64,000 nt of DNA from Sabethes cyaneus (lineage: Eukaryota > Arthropoda > Insecta > Diptera > Culicidae). Location: positions 48,437,044 to 48,501,043 of the forward strand of contig NC_071354.1 of the NCBI RefSeq assembly GCF_943734655.1. The letters are read 5' to 3'. Shown here in pieces: positions 33,254-44,522 of the stretch (its first letter is position 1; every line of letters begins with the position of its first letter). The notes beneath the pieces were generated by a model. The model searched no databases, was not told the origin of the DNA, and worked only from the letters and a program-made list of their open reading frames with translations. Both the position numbers and the translations under genes were made by a program.

Positions 33254-35105
33254 CAGTGGTATTCCGATTATATCTACACCTGATTTAATCCCCCGATTTT
33301 GTCTACCATTTCGACCCGTTTTTATCTACCTTTTTTACAATTGTCATTTTAACCATGCGGTATGAAAATTTGGAATATTTCATGAATTTATGCATAAAAA
33401 AGAATATTTCCTTGTATTTTATAGTTAACTATATGGCATCTGTGATATGGAGTATAAAAATGCTGGAGTCAAATTTGCAAAGTAACATCCATTTATTTTA
33501 TAACGCATTTTTTTTCAATATTTCATAATGACCCTTTACGAGATTTTTCTATACCGTAACGCTAACGAACAACCCCCATCTCCGCTAGGAACTGTGGTTT
33601 ATCCATCTTCTTTCCTTGAAAATTCTCAACTTTTGAACCATTGAACCGATTTTAATGATTTTAATACCAAATAAAGAGTGTTTTAATGAGCTCTTCAGAA
33701 AAAAAAAACAACAATAAACTGTTCAAAGTTTTATATGATTGCAAAAACATTTTTACGGGAGTATTATACCTATTAAAATCACTTAAGGACCAGGTCGCCA
33801 GCGTCCATTTATGGCAGTCAGTATGGCACCGAATATCACCCTTCCCTTCCCTTTTTCAGTGTATCAACATGCTCCCATAGACTCGGGAAAGAATCACAAA
33901 AAAATAAAATTAGTTCAACGAAGTGAAAAATAATCGACTGCCATCTTGGATTTGGCCGCCATGTTAAATTTTATCAAAAAATCGCCGTTTTTGCCACGAT
34001 CCCTCAACCGATTTTAATTTCAAGACCACCATCGAAAAGCTGAGAAAAAATGCTATAAGGAAGATTCATCAAGTTAGATGTGCAATGGCATTAACTAAAT
34101 AAAATAATTAATTTTCTGTTGCAAGATATTCCATTATACGAGAGTACTAAACCATGATACTGATAATAAATTGTTTCATTTATTTAACGCCACTACATAT
34201 GTAATTTGATGAATGTTCCTTATAGAATATTTTCTCAACTTTCCGATTGTGGTCTTAAAATTAAAATCCCCCCAGATTTTACATGGCGATCATGGCGAAA
34301 ACGGCGATTTTTTGATAAAATCCAACATGGCGTTCTAATCCAAGATTGCCGTCGATTGTTTTTTCACTTCGTTTATAAACCCTATTTCGCCTCTTTACAA
34401 AACCGTGTCGTTTGTAGTTTGTTTTATAGCAAATTTTGGAAATATCACAATATTTATATGAAAATTGTGAACCTTGCTACAAATAACTGTTTATTTTATT
34501 CAGTTAATGCCATTGATCACATAATTTTATGAATGTTTCTAGTAGCATTTTTCCTCAGCTTTCCAATGGTGGTCTTAAAATGAAAATCGGTTGGGGAATC
34601 ATGGCGAGAACGATGATTTTTTTATAAAATCCAATATAGCGACCAAATCCAAGATGGCCGCCAAAAATTTTTTTACTCCATTTGAAAGTCCTGTTCTTCT
34701 TCTTTACAGAGCTGGGCTATTTGTTAGTTGTTTCATGGCAAATCTATGAAATATCACCTGATATAGATCTCAAGGTTTGCTCAAAATTCAACATTTTTTG
34801 AACCTGTTAGGCCCCTTGACTAACGAGGGGTCCACTATTTTGAGGTATCAAAAGTGCAGTTCTTATTTTTTAACCATTTTCAACCAATTAAGCGTAAAAG
34901 TTCCAATATTTGAAGACTTCGTGTCAGTAGTGGCCCCGTTTCAGCAAGAATTACTCAGTGGAAACAAGTACTGAAATCAGTAAAAAAAGCAGCTGGCCTC
35001 TGACGACCTTCACATTAAAACATTTAAAATATTCGTTTTTTTCATGTTTTTATTATACTTTCAATGGCGAGCTAGTTGTTTAAATAAGATAACAAAAGAC
35101 AGATA
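33254..35105 (+). mobile_element. Second copy of the CAGTGGTATTCCGATT TIR element, enlarged by an internal insertion
   Basis: 33254-33760 is an inverted copy of 32146 back to about 31640, from the terminal CAGTGGTATTCCGATTATAT to GATTGCAAAAACATTT. The match resumes at about 35015-35100 (ACATTTAAAATATTCG, TTATACTTTCAATGGCGAGC). The 1.25 kb between (33765-35010) is absent from the first copy and so is inserted sequence. A right-hand TIR was not found, so the end is approximate. Confidence 0.6.
33930..34790. repeat. Two direct about 310-bp repeats plus one inverted partial copy
   Basis: 34190-34500 and 34500-34780 share, in order, GCCA(C/T)T, CAGCTTTCC or CAACTTTCC, GTGGTCTTAAAAT, CATGGCGA, ATCCAAGAT and ATATCAC blocks. 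33930-34140 carries the same blocks inverted (AAGACCACCATCGAAAAGCT). The motif (C/A)CAAGATGGC(G/C)GCC recurs. Function unknown; no coding frame. Confidence 0.6.
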
Positions 35106-35135
35106 GTTTATTTCTAATTCCCGTCGTAGTAAGTA

Positions 35136-36163
35136 GGGGACTGGGGGTATAATGCCCACGTTAAGAAGAATATCATATTATTCATCAATGCGGAATGGAG
35201 TTCCAGAAACTAGACGATAAACATCAAAGTAGAACAGTTTTTTACCTGACATGCTCGTCCTGAAGCATAAAAATCGATAAAACACGTCGAAATCGTGAAA
35301 TTATATAAGGCATTTGAAAATTTGTTTTCAGATTTGTTAGGGGTAAAATGCGCATAGGTGTGTACAAAACGAACCACAACAAAGGGTCAATATGCACCAC
35401 AACAAATTGGCAAAAGGCACTGTCTGTTTTATTTTAATGCAAACCCAGCAAGACTCAGAACAGCGTGAGGACATACCTACTTGTTAAATCTGTTATTCCG
35501 GATCGCGGTTTTGCAATCGCCAGGTCCATCTTCGCTGGAGCGGTCGATGCTAACATATCACACAAGGATTTGGTACCTTGCCGACAACAGCGGCAGGCTC
35601 CTGCCGAGACCGACGGTAAGTTTTTCTTATGTAGCTTCGCGACATCTTAACCGCGTTTTTCGGAGCGAATCAGAATTAAAACAACACTTTGCCTTTTGCT
35701 TTTACCAACGTTTTGACGTTTGCCTAAAAGTGTATGGGCTACTAGATCGATTTACGTTTGGTTGCACTGCAAGTAAATTCAGCGCATTTTGCCCGGCTAG
35801 AACTTGTTCAAAAAAAATCGTTTAAATCACATAAATAATAATTCAATTAAGCAATTTTACGTTGGCTGCTGGATACCGAGACCATTGTTCAAAAGAAGAG
35901 CCATTTACAGATACCTAATATTGTTTATTGGTAGCGTAATGTCTTACGAAAAAAGTTGCGAAAATTGTAAGAAATAAGCCAGCAAATAATTTTTTTGTTT
36001 GTTCATAGGATTTTTGTAATTTAGAAAGCTTATATGCTCAACATAAGTTTGTAATGTAAAATAGTAGCGATTGGCACCTTAATTACAGTTTAAAAGTGAG
36101 TAATTCGTGAAATATTACAGCGGCGCATTTTGCCCCGACTGGGCATTTTACCACCAGTTACCC
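35136..36163. mobile_element. 1.03-kb TIR element with TA duplication
   Basis: The left end GGGGACTGGGGGTATAATGC (35136 on) and the reverse complement of the right end GGGTAACTGGTGGTAAAATG (to 36163) match, both continuing into CCC. TA stands outside each end (35134-35135, 36164-36165). Motifs GTAAAATGCGCAT (35343) and GCGCATTTTGCCC (35777, 36123) repeat inside. Plus-strand frames of 60-114 codons (35465-35825) have no recognised domain. Confidence 0.6.
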
Positions 36164-36979
36164 TAAACCCGTTCTAATTTTCATCATTTGTTGGATGGAT
36201 TAAACGAATACCTACTCCAAAAGGTATTGTGCTGATTTGACTAAAACACACTTACCGACCCGTGAACTTTGAAATCACTGGAAAGCGATTATTAGAGCAC
36301 ATTATTGAAATTATGCAACTGACTTTATTTCTTAAATGCGTCGTACCGTTCGAAAACCCGTCCATCAAAATTTTTCATCGTCCGAACTGAAAATCACAAC
36401 AATGTTTACGAAGCTAACGCGCATGTATTTGTGTAGGACGGCATGACAAATGTTATTCTGCAAAATTTCTGCAGGTCTGGTAAGTTCTCCTGGCTGTAGA
36501 ATAACGACAATGCCTTGCGTGAGTTATTTTCATTTATGAATAACGGAAATTAAAACGATTAGTCGACATTTTCTTCTTCGTCGCACGAAAAAACGTAGGA
36601 AATTTGGCTGGTAGGACTTCTTTAATGATAAAAAGAAATTAAATAGATTTCAGCTCACTTTGATTGATCGTGTATGATAGACAACAAACTAAAATATTAG
36701 GGAATAACTACTCGTAACTCACTAACTTTTTGGTTTTTCGTTTAATTGATCATAAATTCGAATAGAGCATACAAATAACAACTATATAACATAAGAGATT
36801 ACATGTTTACTCCAAAACTAAAAGCATGAGAGATTTTAGAATTTCGGAAATAGGGGTTCGTTATGAGTCAGGTAACACAGTAGTTTTGGATTGTGTGTCA
36901 TAAAAATGCTGATATTTTTAATAATTTGCGTTGGATAGGACGGGAATAGGCAATTACGACGAAGCGACAACATACGCTA

Positions 36980-37656
36980 CACTGAAAATATAATTTCGTA
37001 CTTTTTTTGAAAACACATTCGTAAAACTATATTCGTAGCTGATACAAATAATTTCATACCATTTAAAAACATTCGTAGGCTTATTGTCTACCGCCAATGT
37101 TGTTATTACGAATGGTTCGTATTTTCTACGAGATCACATTCGTAGCTGTCTTGCATCAAGACCCATTTGATGCACGGTTGTTGTCTGCCATCGTTATCGA
37201 CGAAAACGGGTTGCGAAGATTGTATGAAGAGATAATAGACTTGTGCAATTATGACCTTCTTGGTATGCAGTAGCTGTGGTTCTGTGGTTTGCGGCGCCGT
37301 CGGCTGTTCGTAAAGAAGCATGACAAACGAGCTCAGTTCGATTCCCGATAAAATCTGCTTTTTTCGGAGATAAAAAAGATATCGCTATTTTTCGATAGGT
37401 GTCGGTAATGTAGCATACTGACACCTATCGGAAAATAGTGAAATCTAGTATTATTTTTATCGACAGCCTTTTCGAGCATTCGTAAAATCTACGAACCATT
37501 TTGTAAAATGCAATAATTCGTACGAATATAGCTTTGCTACTATGTACAAAACATTCAGGATTGATTTTACGAATCTGCTTCGTGGTAGGAAACAACGAAA
37601 GAATTCGTAAAGCAAACGCTCGTTTTCGTACTATAAACCAAATTTTATTATCAGTG
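36980..37656. mobile_element. 677-bp TIR element with TA duplication
   Basis: The left end CACTGAAAATATAATTT (36980 on) matches the reverse complement of AAATTTTATTATCAGTG at the right end (to 37656), with TA on both sides (36978-36979, 37657-37658). The sequence ATTCGTA recurs many times. An internal hairpin pairs CTATTTTTCGATAGGTGTC (37385) with GACACCTATCGGAAAATAG (37410). A tRNA-like GTTCGATTCCC lies at 37337. Confidence 0.6.
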
Positions 37657-37659
37657 TAG

Positions 37660-38175
37660 GTAACATTTTTAGTTTTTGAGATACTAGTTTTTTAAGGAAT
37701 AAAGTTGCGAAAATGCAATGGACTTGCATGGTGTTTTATTTCAAAGACGCATTTCTTTGTCCAAAAAACACCTTTTATTGCAAGTAAAAACTAAAATCAT
37801 TCGTCTCCATTGTATTCTCGACACCTTGTAAAAACTTAGAGTTTCATTGGTCTACACACTATGAAAACACAAAAGGCGAATGTTTTCAATGTTTTTGCGG
37901 TCATAAAAAACTTTGGGTATCAGTTCAATATTTTTTCTGGAAAGCTCAATAAAATACTTTCCATATGGTATTAACATCATTTAAATCGGTTCCGTGGTTC
38001 AAAAGTTATGAATTTTCAAAGAAAGAAAAGTGGAAAAAATGGTCATTTTTGGGACCAGACTGACTCAGAAAAAAGAACCAAATAAAAATACGGGCTTAAA
38101 ATTTATTGCAAAGGAATAAGTACACAAAATTTGAATCAAATTGGAGCCATTTTGAATTTAGATATCTTTTTCCAT
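37660..38175 (-). repeat. Inverted copy of interior of the 30722-32146 element
   Basis: Read on the minus strand, this parallels 30950-31510 for about 500 bp: CTGAGTCAGTCTGGTCC, TTCAAATTTTGTGTACTTAT, CCATATGGAAAGTATTTTAT, ATGCGTCTTTGAAATAAAAC. By eye roughly 75-80% of positions agree. No TIR seen. Confidence 0.65.
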
Positions 38176-38575
38176 AAAATACTCGTCGATAAACTTGACC
38201 ACCTTACTTCAGTCAGGTGGAATATAAACTGCGGCAATCAAAATCTTGATTCCTTTGATGACAACAGAAACACAGACTTGTTCGAGATAATTTCAATGTC
38301 TTGAATTAACTAGCGAACTAAGGAACTGTTGAGCAGCGGCCATCAATACGCTACCAAAACTACTTTTGTCACTATCCTTCGAGCTATACGATCACAACGA
38401 CACACGTTGAAGGCGAATCCAAACAGCTAAAGTATATCGATGTAACCATGTAAACCGATTTCAATTAGTATGATTACATCATAGTTGCAATCATTGGAAG
38501 GAATAGACAAGTAATAGGTCGTCTACGTCTGGGGGTCTCTATACCACGCACATTTTTATAATATGCACCAATACC
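38175..38575 (-). pseudogene. CR1/Jockey-group LINE, endonuclease fragment
   Basis: The minus strand reads YYKNVRGI near 38565, then in other frames FGSVLMAAAQQFLSSLVNS, QVCVSVVIKGIKILIAAVYI and PPD with SKVVKFIDEYF near 38190. This order (YYQNVRG, GGGVLIAV, E-CV, YIPPD) is that of the apurinic-type endonuclease of CR1/Jockey LINEs. Stops and frameshifts are frequent. It is joined on its 3' side to the repeat at 37660-38175. Confidence 0.5.
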
Positions 38576-38953
38576 ATTCGCGTCATTGGCGTGTGCAGAA
38601 AGCTCCGAAACAGAACTCCCTGCACGTGGAGATGCCAAACTAGACGCGGGGGTACATCAGCGGAAGGCGTGTTCAGATTACAATTGCACTTGCCTAGGAA
38701 GGCCCTGTCACCACACCAGCACACAGGGCGGGGACGACTGCTAGCCGCTGGCAGGAATTGTACGACTGTTGCGCGGGGATCGAGGACTTCCATAATACCC
38801 ACTTCAATGCGTCCCGCGTGATCTTCAGGCGATGACCGAAGAGGGAAAACTAGAAGGAGCCAAATAAGCGCTCTAATAATAAGGGCAGCAGCCGAATAGC
38901 GCCGTAAATGCAAAAGATAAAACTATAATTTCTCCACCAATATTGTAGATAAT

Positions 38954-39141
38954 GGGCCCTATTCTCACAGTCCTACAAAATTTAGGTGAGGTGACAATTT
39001 GGTGACAATCACCTGGATGACTTCGCTCACCTGAGTGACTGTACAAATCAATTGGGGCCTGTAAGGCGAGGTGACTTTAGGTGAGGTGACAAGAAAGTGA
39101 AAGAAGTGAGGTGAGGTGAAGTGACTGTGATAATAGGGCCC
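38954..39141. repeat. 188-bp MITE with TIRs and AAT duplication
   Basis: The left end GGGCCCTATTCTCACAGTC (38954 on) and the reverse complement of the right end GGGCCCTATTATCACAGTC (to 39141) differ at one base. AAT flanks both sides (38951-38953, 39142-39144). The interior repeats GGTGAGGTGA. A 3-bp duplication fits PIF/Harbinger-type mobilisation, though AAT is not the usual TWA. Confidence 0.7.
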
Positions 39142-39522
39142 AATAATTAACTCTATAATTGCCCCTTACACTACCTTTTCGAATTCGGTTTCGCTGAGGC
39201 GCTGTAGTCAAATGAGCATCTACTAAGCAAAAAACCGAAAATGCAGCCTGACGATGCGTCATGATGGCGCAGATAATCCCACGTTGTCAGTAATTGGGAG
39301 TTTAAATGTCGTTGGAACGGCGGAAGGTATGAATCACGAGCTTGCGAGGCACTGTTTGGTAAAATTCCCATCGTCTATCAGAGTCCGGGCACGCCAATGG
39401 TATGCGAAACTAAATTATTCAGCCTTACGAACGGTAATGATTTTACCAGGTCGTTACGGACTAATGAGATTTACACCCAGATTTGTTCTAGTCTAAAACA
39501 ATTTGAAAAACAATTGTTGAGC

Positions 39523-39528
39523 TATAAA
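39523..39528 (+). promoter_or_regulatory. Candidate TATA box of the Kazal inhibitor gene
   Basis: TATAAA at 39523-39528, 123 bases upstream of the ATG at 39651. Transcription would be expected to begin about 30 bases on, near 39553, giving a leader of roughly 100 bases. No clear initiator motif is assigned. Confidence 0.45.
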
Positions 39529-39650
39529 CTCCGTTCGACCACATGTTCGTTAACCTAACAAAACATGCTTGATGCTAATAAATAGCTTCAATGCGAGAGT
39601 TTTCGCCTGCATTAGTGAACGTAATTGTCATCTGTGCATAACTATTCGAA

Positions 39651-40397
39651 ATGCAATCAATTTTTATACTGGTAATTGTCGCGCTGCTAGTGGGAGACGC
39701 ATGTATGTCCAGTGCTACCTACATCGTTTACCCACCGGAGTATGACATTTCCAACCAGCAGTTTGCTAAATTCAGCTCCTGCATCGCCCCGACATTCGAT
39801 TCAAATGCTCCTGAGAGTGAGTACGATCCGGTTTGTGCAACTGATGGGTACTCCTACTACAATAAGTACTCGATGAAGTGCCTGGCAATGGCTGTTCCGA
39901 CGGTGAGATTCTCCTTTTACGGCCGATGCCCGAACGAGCCGCTTTTCCTGCCGATGGAATCGGTTCGCGATTGGTGGACTGTTCCGGAGAAAACACGCTT
40001 CGCGGTGAAGAACTGTATCGGCCGTTGTCCGAAACTGTTCGACCCGGTCTGCGGCACCGACAACAAAACCTACAGCAGTGAGTGCGCACTAACCTGTGTA
40101 ACGAACAAAATATCGCACATTACAAAGGCCTACACCGGATTCTGCAAACAGGACATGACAGTGGAGAACAAGTGTCCCCCGATACTGCAACCGGTCTGCG
40201 GAACGGATGGTGTAACCTATTTGAATATGTGCCACCTACGCTATGGTTCCGACAAAGTGCCGAATCTCGAGATGGCTCACATCGGTGACTGCATTCGACG
40301 GTTGGAAGCTATTCAAAAAGGTTTTGATCTGAATAGTAAATTAGCCGATAAGAGTTCCTCCGGTTGCGGAGGAGGTTGTGGGTGTGGGGGTTGTTGA
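39651..40397 (+). CDS. Secreted three-domain Kazal-type serine protease inhibitor, intron-less
   Basis: 248 residues. A hydrophobic signal peptide (residues 1 to about 18, MQSIFILVIVALLVGDA) sends it out of the cell. Three Kazal modules follow: C44-C93, C122-C165 and C175-C214. Only the middle one has all six cysteines (122, 126, 134, 145, 149, 165) in canonical spacing with VCGTDNKTY; its predicted P1 residue is K128, which would suit trypsin-like proteases. Modules 1 and 3 keep cysteines 2, 3, 4 and 6 but lack 1 and 5, the pair that normally forms one disulfide. P1 in module 3 would be proline (P177). The tail is Gly/Cys-rich (residues 239-248, CGGGCGCGGC). No stop, frameshift or intron is seen; this start is the only ATG ahead of the signal peptide. 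Kazal proteins block serine proteases in gut, haemolymph or reproductive fluids; the actual target is unknown. TATA lies upstream and AATAAA seven bases past the stop. It stands alone among repeats. Confidence 0.92.
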   Translation: MQSIFILVIVALLVGDACMSSATYIVYPPEYDISNQQFAKFSSCIAPTFDSNAPESEYDPVCATDGYSYYNKYSMKCLAMAVPTVRFSFYGRCPNEPLFLPMESVRDWWTVPEKTRFAVKNCIGRCPKLFDPVCGTDNKTYSSECALTCVTNKISHITKAYTGFCKQDMTVENKCPPILQPVCGTDGVTYLNMCHLRYGSDKVPNLEMAHIGDCIRRLEAIQKGFDLNSKLADKSSSGCGGGCGCGGC

Positions 40398-40403
40398 AGT
40401 TGA

Positions 40404-40409
40404 AATAAA
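40404..40409 (+). terminator. Polyadenylation signal of the Kazal inhibitor gene
   Basis: AATAAA only six bases after the TGA stop (40395-40397), giving an unusually short 3' untranslated region. Cleavage would be expected around 40420-40435. Confidence 0.6.
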
Positions 40410-43400
40410 ATTAACAACACAACTGCTAATGTCTTGCCAGACTATTTAACTATTGCATATACAGTTTGAAAAGTTCAAGAAAAATCGACTTTTAATCTAC
40501 TATGGGAAGAAATCCTAAAAATGTCCTAATCTTAAGATCAGTAACTTAAAACAAGTAGAAGTTCAAAAATCTTAATCATCCCGGGGCACTTTTTAAGACA
40601 TAACATCCAGTGAAAGCTGTAACCCCCACTGCCAGTTGGAAACGACGGAAAAAATTCAAAAGGTTATTCAAGGATACTCTCATCCGCATCTTCCCTCGGG
40701 TGGAGAGGGTTCCGCATCCATTCCCCCGCCCGGTGCGCCTGGTCCGACGCTATCCTTTTCGGGGTAGTCAGATTTTAACGTTCGTTCCTATGTTTTAACC
40801 TCCGTGTCCTCTCTCTGTCCGACTCCTGTGCCGTTCCGTTCCGACACTCACTTACGAGCCCGCAAGCAAGCGGGATGAGCGAATGCCTTCGCCCTTTACC
40901 GGCTGGGTTGCTTCACGGAACCGAGAGCGGGACAACGTTAGATATTATCCGTTTTAATCAGGGAAAAGGACGACGACGACGACGAGGACGATGACGACGA
41001 TGGCCAACCGACCGACGACGACGGTAGTTCTCGCGCAACATACCGGCCGGAGTCACCAATCAACCCAACCGCTTTATATTCCGTTGTACACCGGAGGCGG
41101 TTGGCTGGAGACGGTGGCTTGAATTGAAGTTTTTTGAAGGGAAGATTTATCGCTAAGTTTCATTGCATTGTTGTTATTTTTTGAAAACGCTATCAAAGGT
41201 TTAGCGTTCATTAAAACTACATATAAACGTTCGAAGAGTGGTTCAGCAATATCAATTACTGATAAAATATTGTCAAAAATTCCCACAATTCAATCACCGT
41301 CTCCGGCTGAACTTCGAAGAACTTCCACAATCGCTAACGGCCTTCGCAGAAGCAGCAGTTTCAACATCTTCGGATATGTAAATCTCTGCGATTTTTAAGA
41401 GGAAAAAAAACCAGACACAGCCCCAACAGAAAGGGACCAGGGCGCGAAGAGGAAAATACTTAATCTTACAATTTTTCTTCCAGCAATCATAAATTTCTAA
41501 TTCATTTCGAATTTTGTTATCTCTGTGCTGCGAAAGTGGCAGCCTGGCCAACATTTGCCCGTTCCCGGCCAACGAAACAGCATCTTCCGTGCCGCAGTTT
41601 CGGTTGGAGCCGCGGCATTGGTTTTATAACCTTTTCTCCGAGGCCGCTTCGCAGCGAAACTAGGCGAAAGCTCACCCCGAGAGAAACGACATCTTGATTT
41701 TATTTTTATCGCCCGAGCTACAACAGTCGGACGAAGTAGTGGGAGTCCCGACCGACAGGCGGTGGCTGCTTAAAATTCAAATGAACCAAATTAAAATTTT
41801 GAAAACATTACAAATTATGCGACGATGCATGAAGCGGGAGGCCTATGCCTACTATGATGCTTTAGGTTTTCAAGCCGGCGCGCGTCCTTTGACGACGGTG
41901 ATGATCGAAGTGGGTGGAGACCAGATTAAGTGAGATGATGTTGAAATGAAGAGACGCTAAGTTGGAAAAAGTAACCGCAGGCGATCTGTCACAATTTTGT
42001 TGGGGTTTGCTTCTTTTTCCTAACATGAATGTGATGAGTTTCGATAGGTTCTATCGAGCGATCGGATAACAAAAATTATGCGTTCTCCCAAATAATGATT
42101 TTGCATGAAATTATGGAGGCCCTTCATATCACAACAGCATTTTTTCGCTTTTTAAGTTAAGCAAATTGAGAGAAACAAGTAGCATTCATCCCTTTGATAA
42201 ATGCTTCTAATCTCGATCTTCCATAATTTAAAAGAAAGTAAAATTTACTTTCCAACCATTTTTGCGAATCACATCACCGCTCAATAACAGCTTTTAACAC
42301 GTATTCTTTCATGTCATGATATCCACATCAAAAGAACCATTTCCATCGAATTATCCTTCCTATTCACCCTTTTTGTCACCCGGAGCGGCAAAAGCATCAC
42401 TTTGGCACAAATAGAGCGAAATTTATTGAATTGATTTGCCGGTTTTCTCCGCCCCGCACTCGCACCTACGACATCTCTCGAGTTGGCCCGTTTCACCCTG
42501 TTGTTGCTGTTGACGATGACGATGACGATGATGATAATGGTATCACTCTTTTCACACTTCAACCAGGAAAAGTAAGTAGCAACTGCAATGTTGTTGTTGT
42601 CGTGTAGGCGAAGGCATGAAATGATAAACTTTTGTCACCGGAATGATGCCCAAACCGAATCATCTCAGACCATGCCGGATGGGGTGGTTGCTTCCATTCT
42701 ACTTGAAAACTTCTACGAGTTAAATTCTTTGATTGTTGATAACCAGTAGGAGCCACCCTGTCTTACAATGGCACATGTAGAACATGCTACTCGAGCGTAT
42801 CCTTTACATATGGGAAACAGCAACAGGGTAAGAGAGGAGAGTAGTGTCCTGACGTAGGAAAACCGGTGCCCCCATTCACTTGTTTCTGTGTCTTGCTTGA
42901 ATGGATAGGGAAACAAATTAAGGCTAGCCTAGCTAGGTGTTGTCTTCTAATTCCTGGTCGCCATACGAATACTAATAAATAATAAATATTAATTAATTTC
43001 AGATAATCTAGAAGATTGAAAGTTTATTAAATGGTTGAATATGAAAAATTCTGATAAAAAACTTTTTGGACTAAATATGCATTTTATTTGCTTTTTAATG
43101 TATCAGTTATACAAAGCGTGATATAGATTTGCGAAACACCTTTAGTTTTCAATTCACTTTTATATCACTTCCAAATTTCTTGTCTAAAATCATACTGTCT
43201 TTAAAACGTTTGTTATACACATTGAGTGTGTTCGGAATAATTCAACATTTCATTTATTAGCAGATATTCTAAGATTTTCAATGTGAGCCTGTAGGATCGA
43301 TCCACGGTGCGCTTGTTTTGATGAAAACAAATTAATTTTTCGTGGCACCAAATGCCTGCCCAATTAACAAGTTCATATTTAAGGTGCACTTGGAGAGATT

Positions 43401-43680
43401 TTCAGCATTTGCTGCTTAAAATTCATCATAAATTTCGTAATTGTTCAAAATTTTGATAAAACGGCAATAAAACTCTTATAAAACTAAAGAGGATCATACT
43501 AGAGAAGGATCTCATGAATATTTCCAAATGTCCTCATAAAACTTGTAATTTGATCGGTTTCTTATTTCATATCTTACTTTTTATCAAGATCAGTTTATAT
43601 TGACTTCAAACTTGCTTACTTTCTTAAGTAGTTTGCGGTCCTAAAACAAAGCCTGTTGAAGAAGGTTTCGCCAATTAACT
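40410..43680. other. Spacer, GC-rich at 40600-41660
   Basis: 40600-41660 is GC-richer and carries GAC/GAT trinucleotide runs (40970-41005); a second GATGAC run lies at 42512-42537. Open frames (for example plus 41694-41933, minus 42314-42562) have no recognised domain. 42960-43620 is AT-rich. No RNA gene or splice-bounded exon could be supported. Confidence 0.4.
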
Positions 43681-43689
43681 CGGTTTCCT

Positions 43690-44419
43690 CAGTCCAATGT
43701 ACTTGTACTTGTACTTGCATGTACTTTGTTTTAGACGTATTTACCTTTAACCCAATCTTTTCTGCTTCGCGCTTTAGTCTGGTGTACTGTTCAGCCACCG
43801 CCACAGATGTTCTGCCGATAATATCCATGTCATCGGCAAAGCAGATGAATTGACTAGATTTGTTGAATATCGTGCCCCGCGTGTTGATATACGCTCGGTT
43901 CATAACACCTTGTAGCGCTATGTTGAACCGCAGGCATGAAAGACCATCACCTTGACGAAGCCCTCTGTGTGATTCGAATGAACTTGACAATCCACCCGAA
44001 ATCCGAACACAGCACTGTGTACCATCCATCGTAGATTTAATCAGTTTGATGAGCTTCCTGGGGAAACTGTTCTCGTCCATGATTTTCCATAGCTCTTTCC
44101 GGTCGATGGTATCATATGCGGCTTTGAAGTCAACGAATAAATGATGCGTGGGAACTCTGTATTCACGGCCCTTTTGGAGGATTTGCCGCAGTGTAAATAT
44201 TTGATCCGTTGTAGACCGACCTTCGACGAAGCCGGCTTGATAAGTTCCCACAAATCTATTCGCAATTGGTGATAGACGGCGGAAAATGATTTGGGACAGC
44301 ACTTTATAGGCGGCATTGAGGACGGTGATCGCTCGATAGTTCTCACAGTCTAACTTGTCGCCCTTTTTATAGATCGGGCAGATAACCCCATCTTTCCACT
44401 CCTCCGGTAGCTGTTCCGT
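43690..44419 (-). pseudogene. RTE-clade LINE, RT fragment with open frame
   Basis: The minus strand is open from LPEEWKDGVICPIYKKGDK (about 44415-44355) through NYRAITVLNAAYKVLSQII and YQAGFVEGRSTTDQIFTLRQ. It continues through HHLFVDFKAAYDTIDR (first catalytic Asp, about 44130-44085), GLRQGDGLSCL, QFICFADDMDIIGR (catalytic FADD near 43840) and VNTSKTKYM near 43730. It then runs into a GTACAAGTACAAGTAC repeat and unrelated sequence (VHWTEETELIGE). Both RT aspartate motifs are intact over about 230 codons, but endonuclease and C-terminus are absent, so it is a truncated copy. This is the clearest RT core in the window and shows what is missing at 9643-10171. Confidence 0.8.
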
Positions 44420-44522
44420 TTAATTGGCTAAGTTACCAAGCCTTTCATGCTGAAGCGTCCAAAGTTTGAAGTTGTCCGAAGTTTGAATAAGAACGGTACT
44501 TCGCTTAGCTATTGCAGAACAC

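Noticed and set aside
37330..37350. GTTCGATTCCC as part of a functional tRNA gene
   Set aside because: No cloverleaf could be built around it. It is at best a SINE remnant inside the TIR element.
38584..38598. CATTGGCGTGTGCAG as a second hAT end like that at 1344
   Set aside because: No matching inverted end or 8-bp duplication was found nearby; a LINE endonuclease reading overlaps it.
38539..38913. 124-codon minus-strand frame as a secreted protein
   Set aside because: No homology recognised. Its C-terminal end overlaps the decayed LINE endonuclease in another frame and the hydrophobic start is short; support is insufficient.
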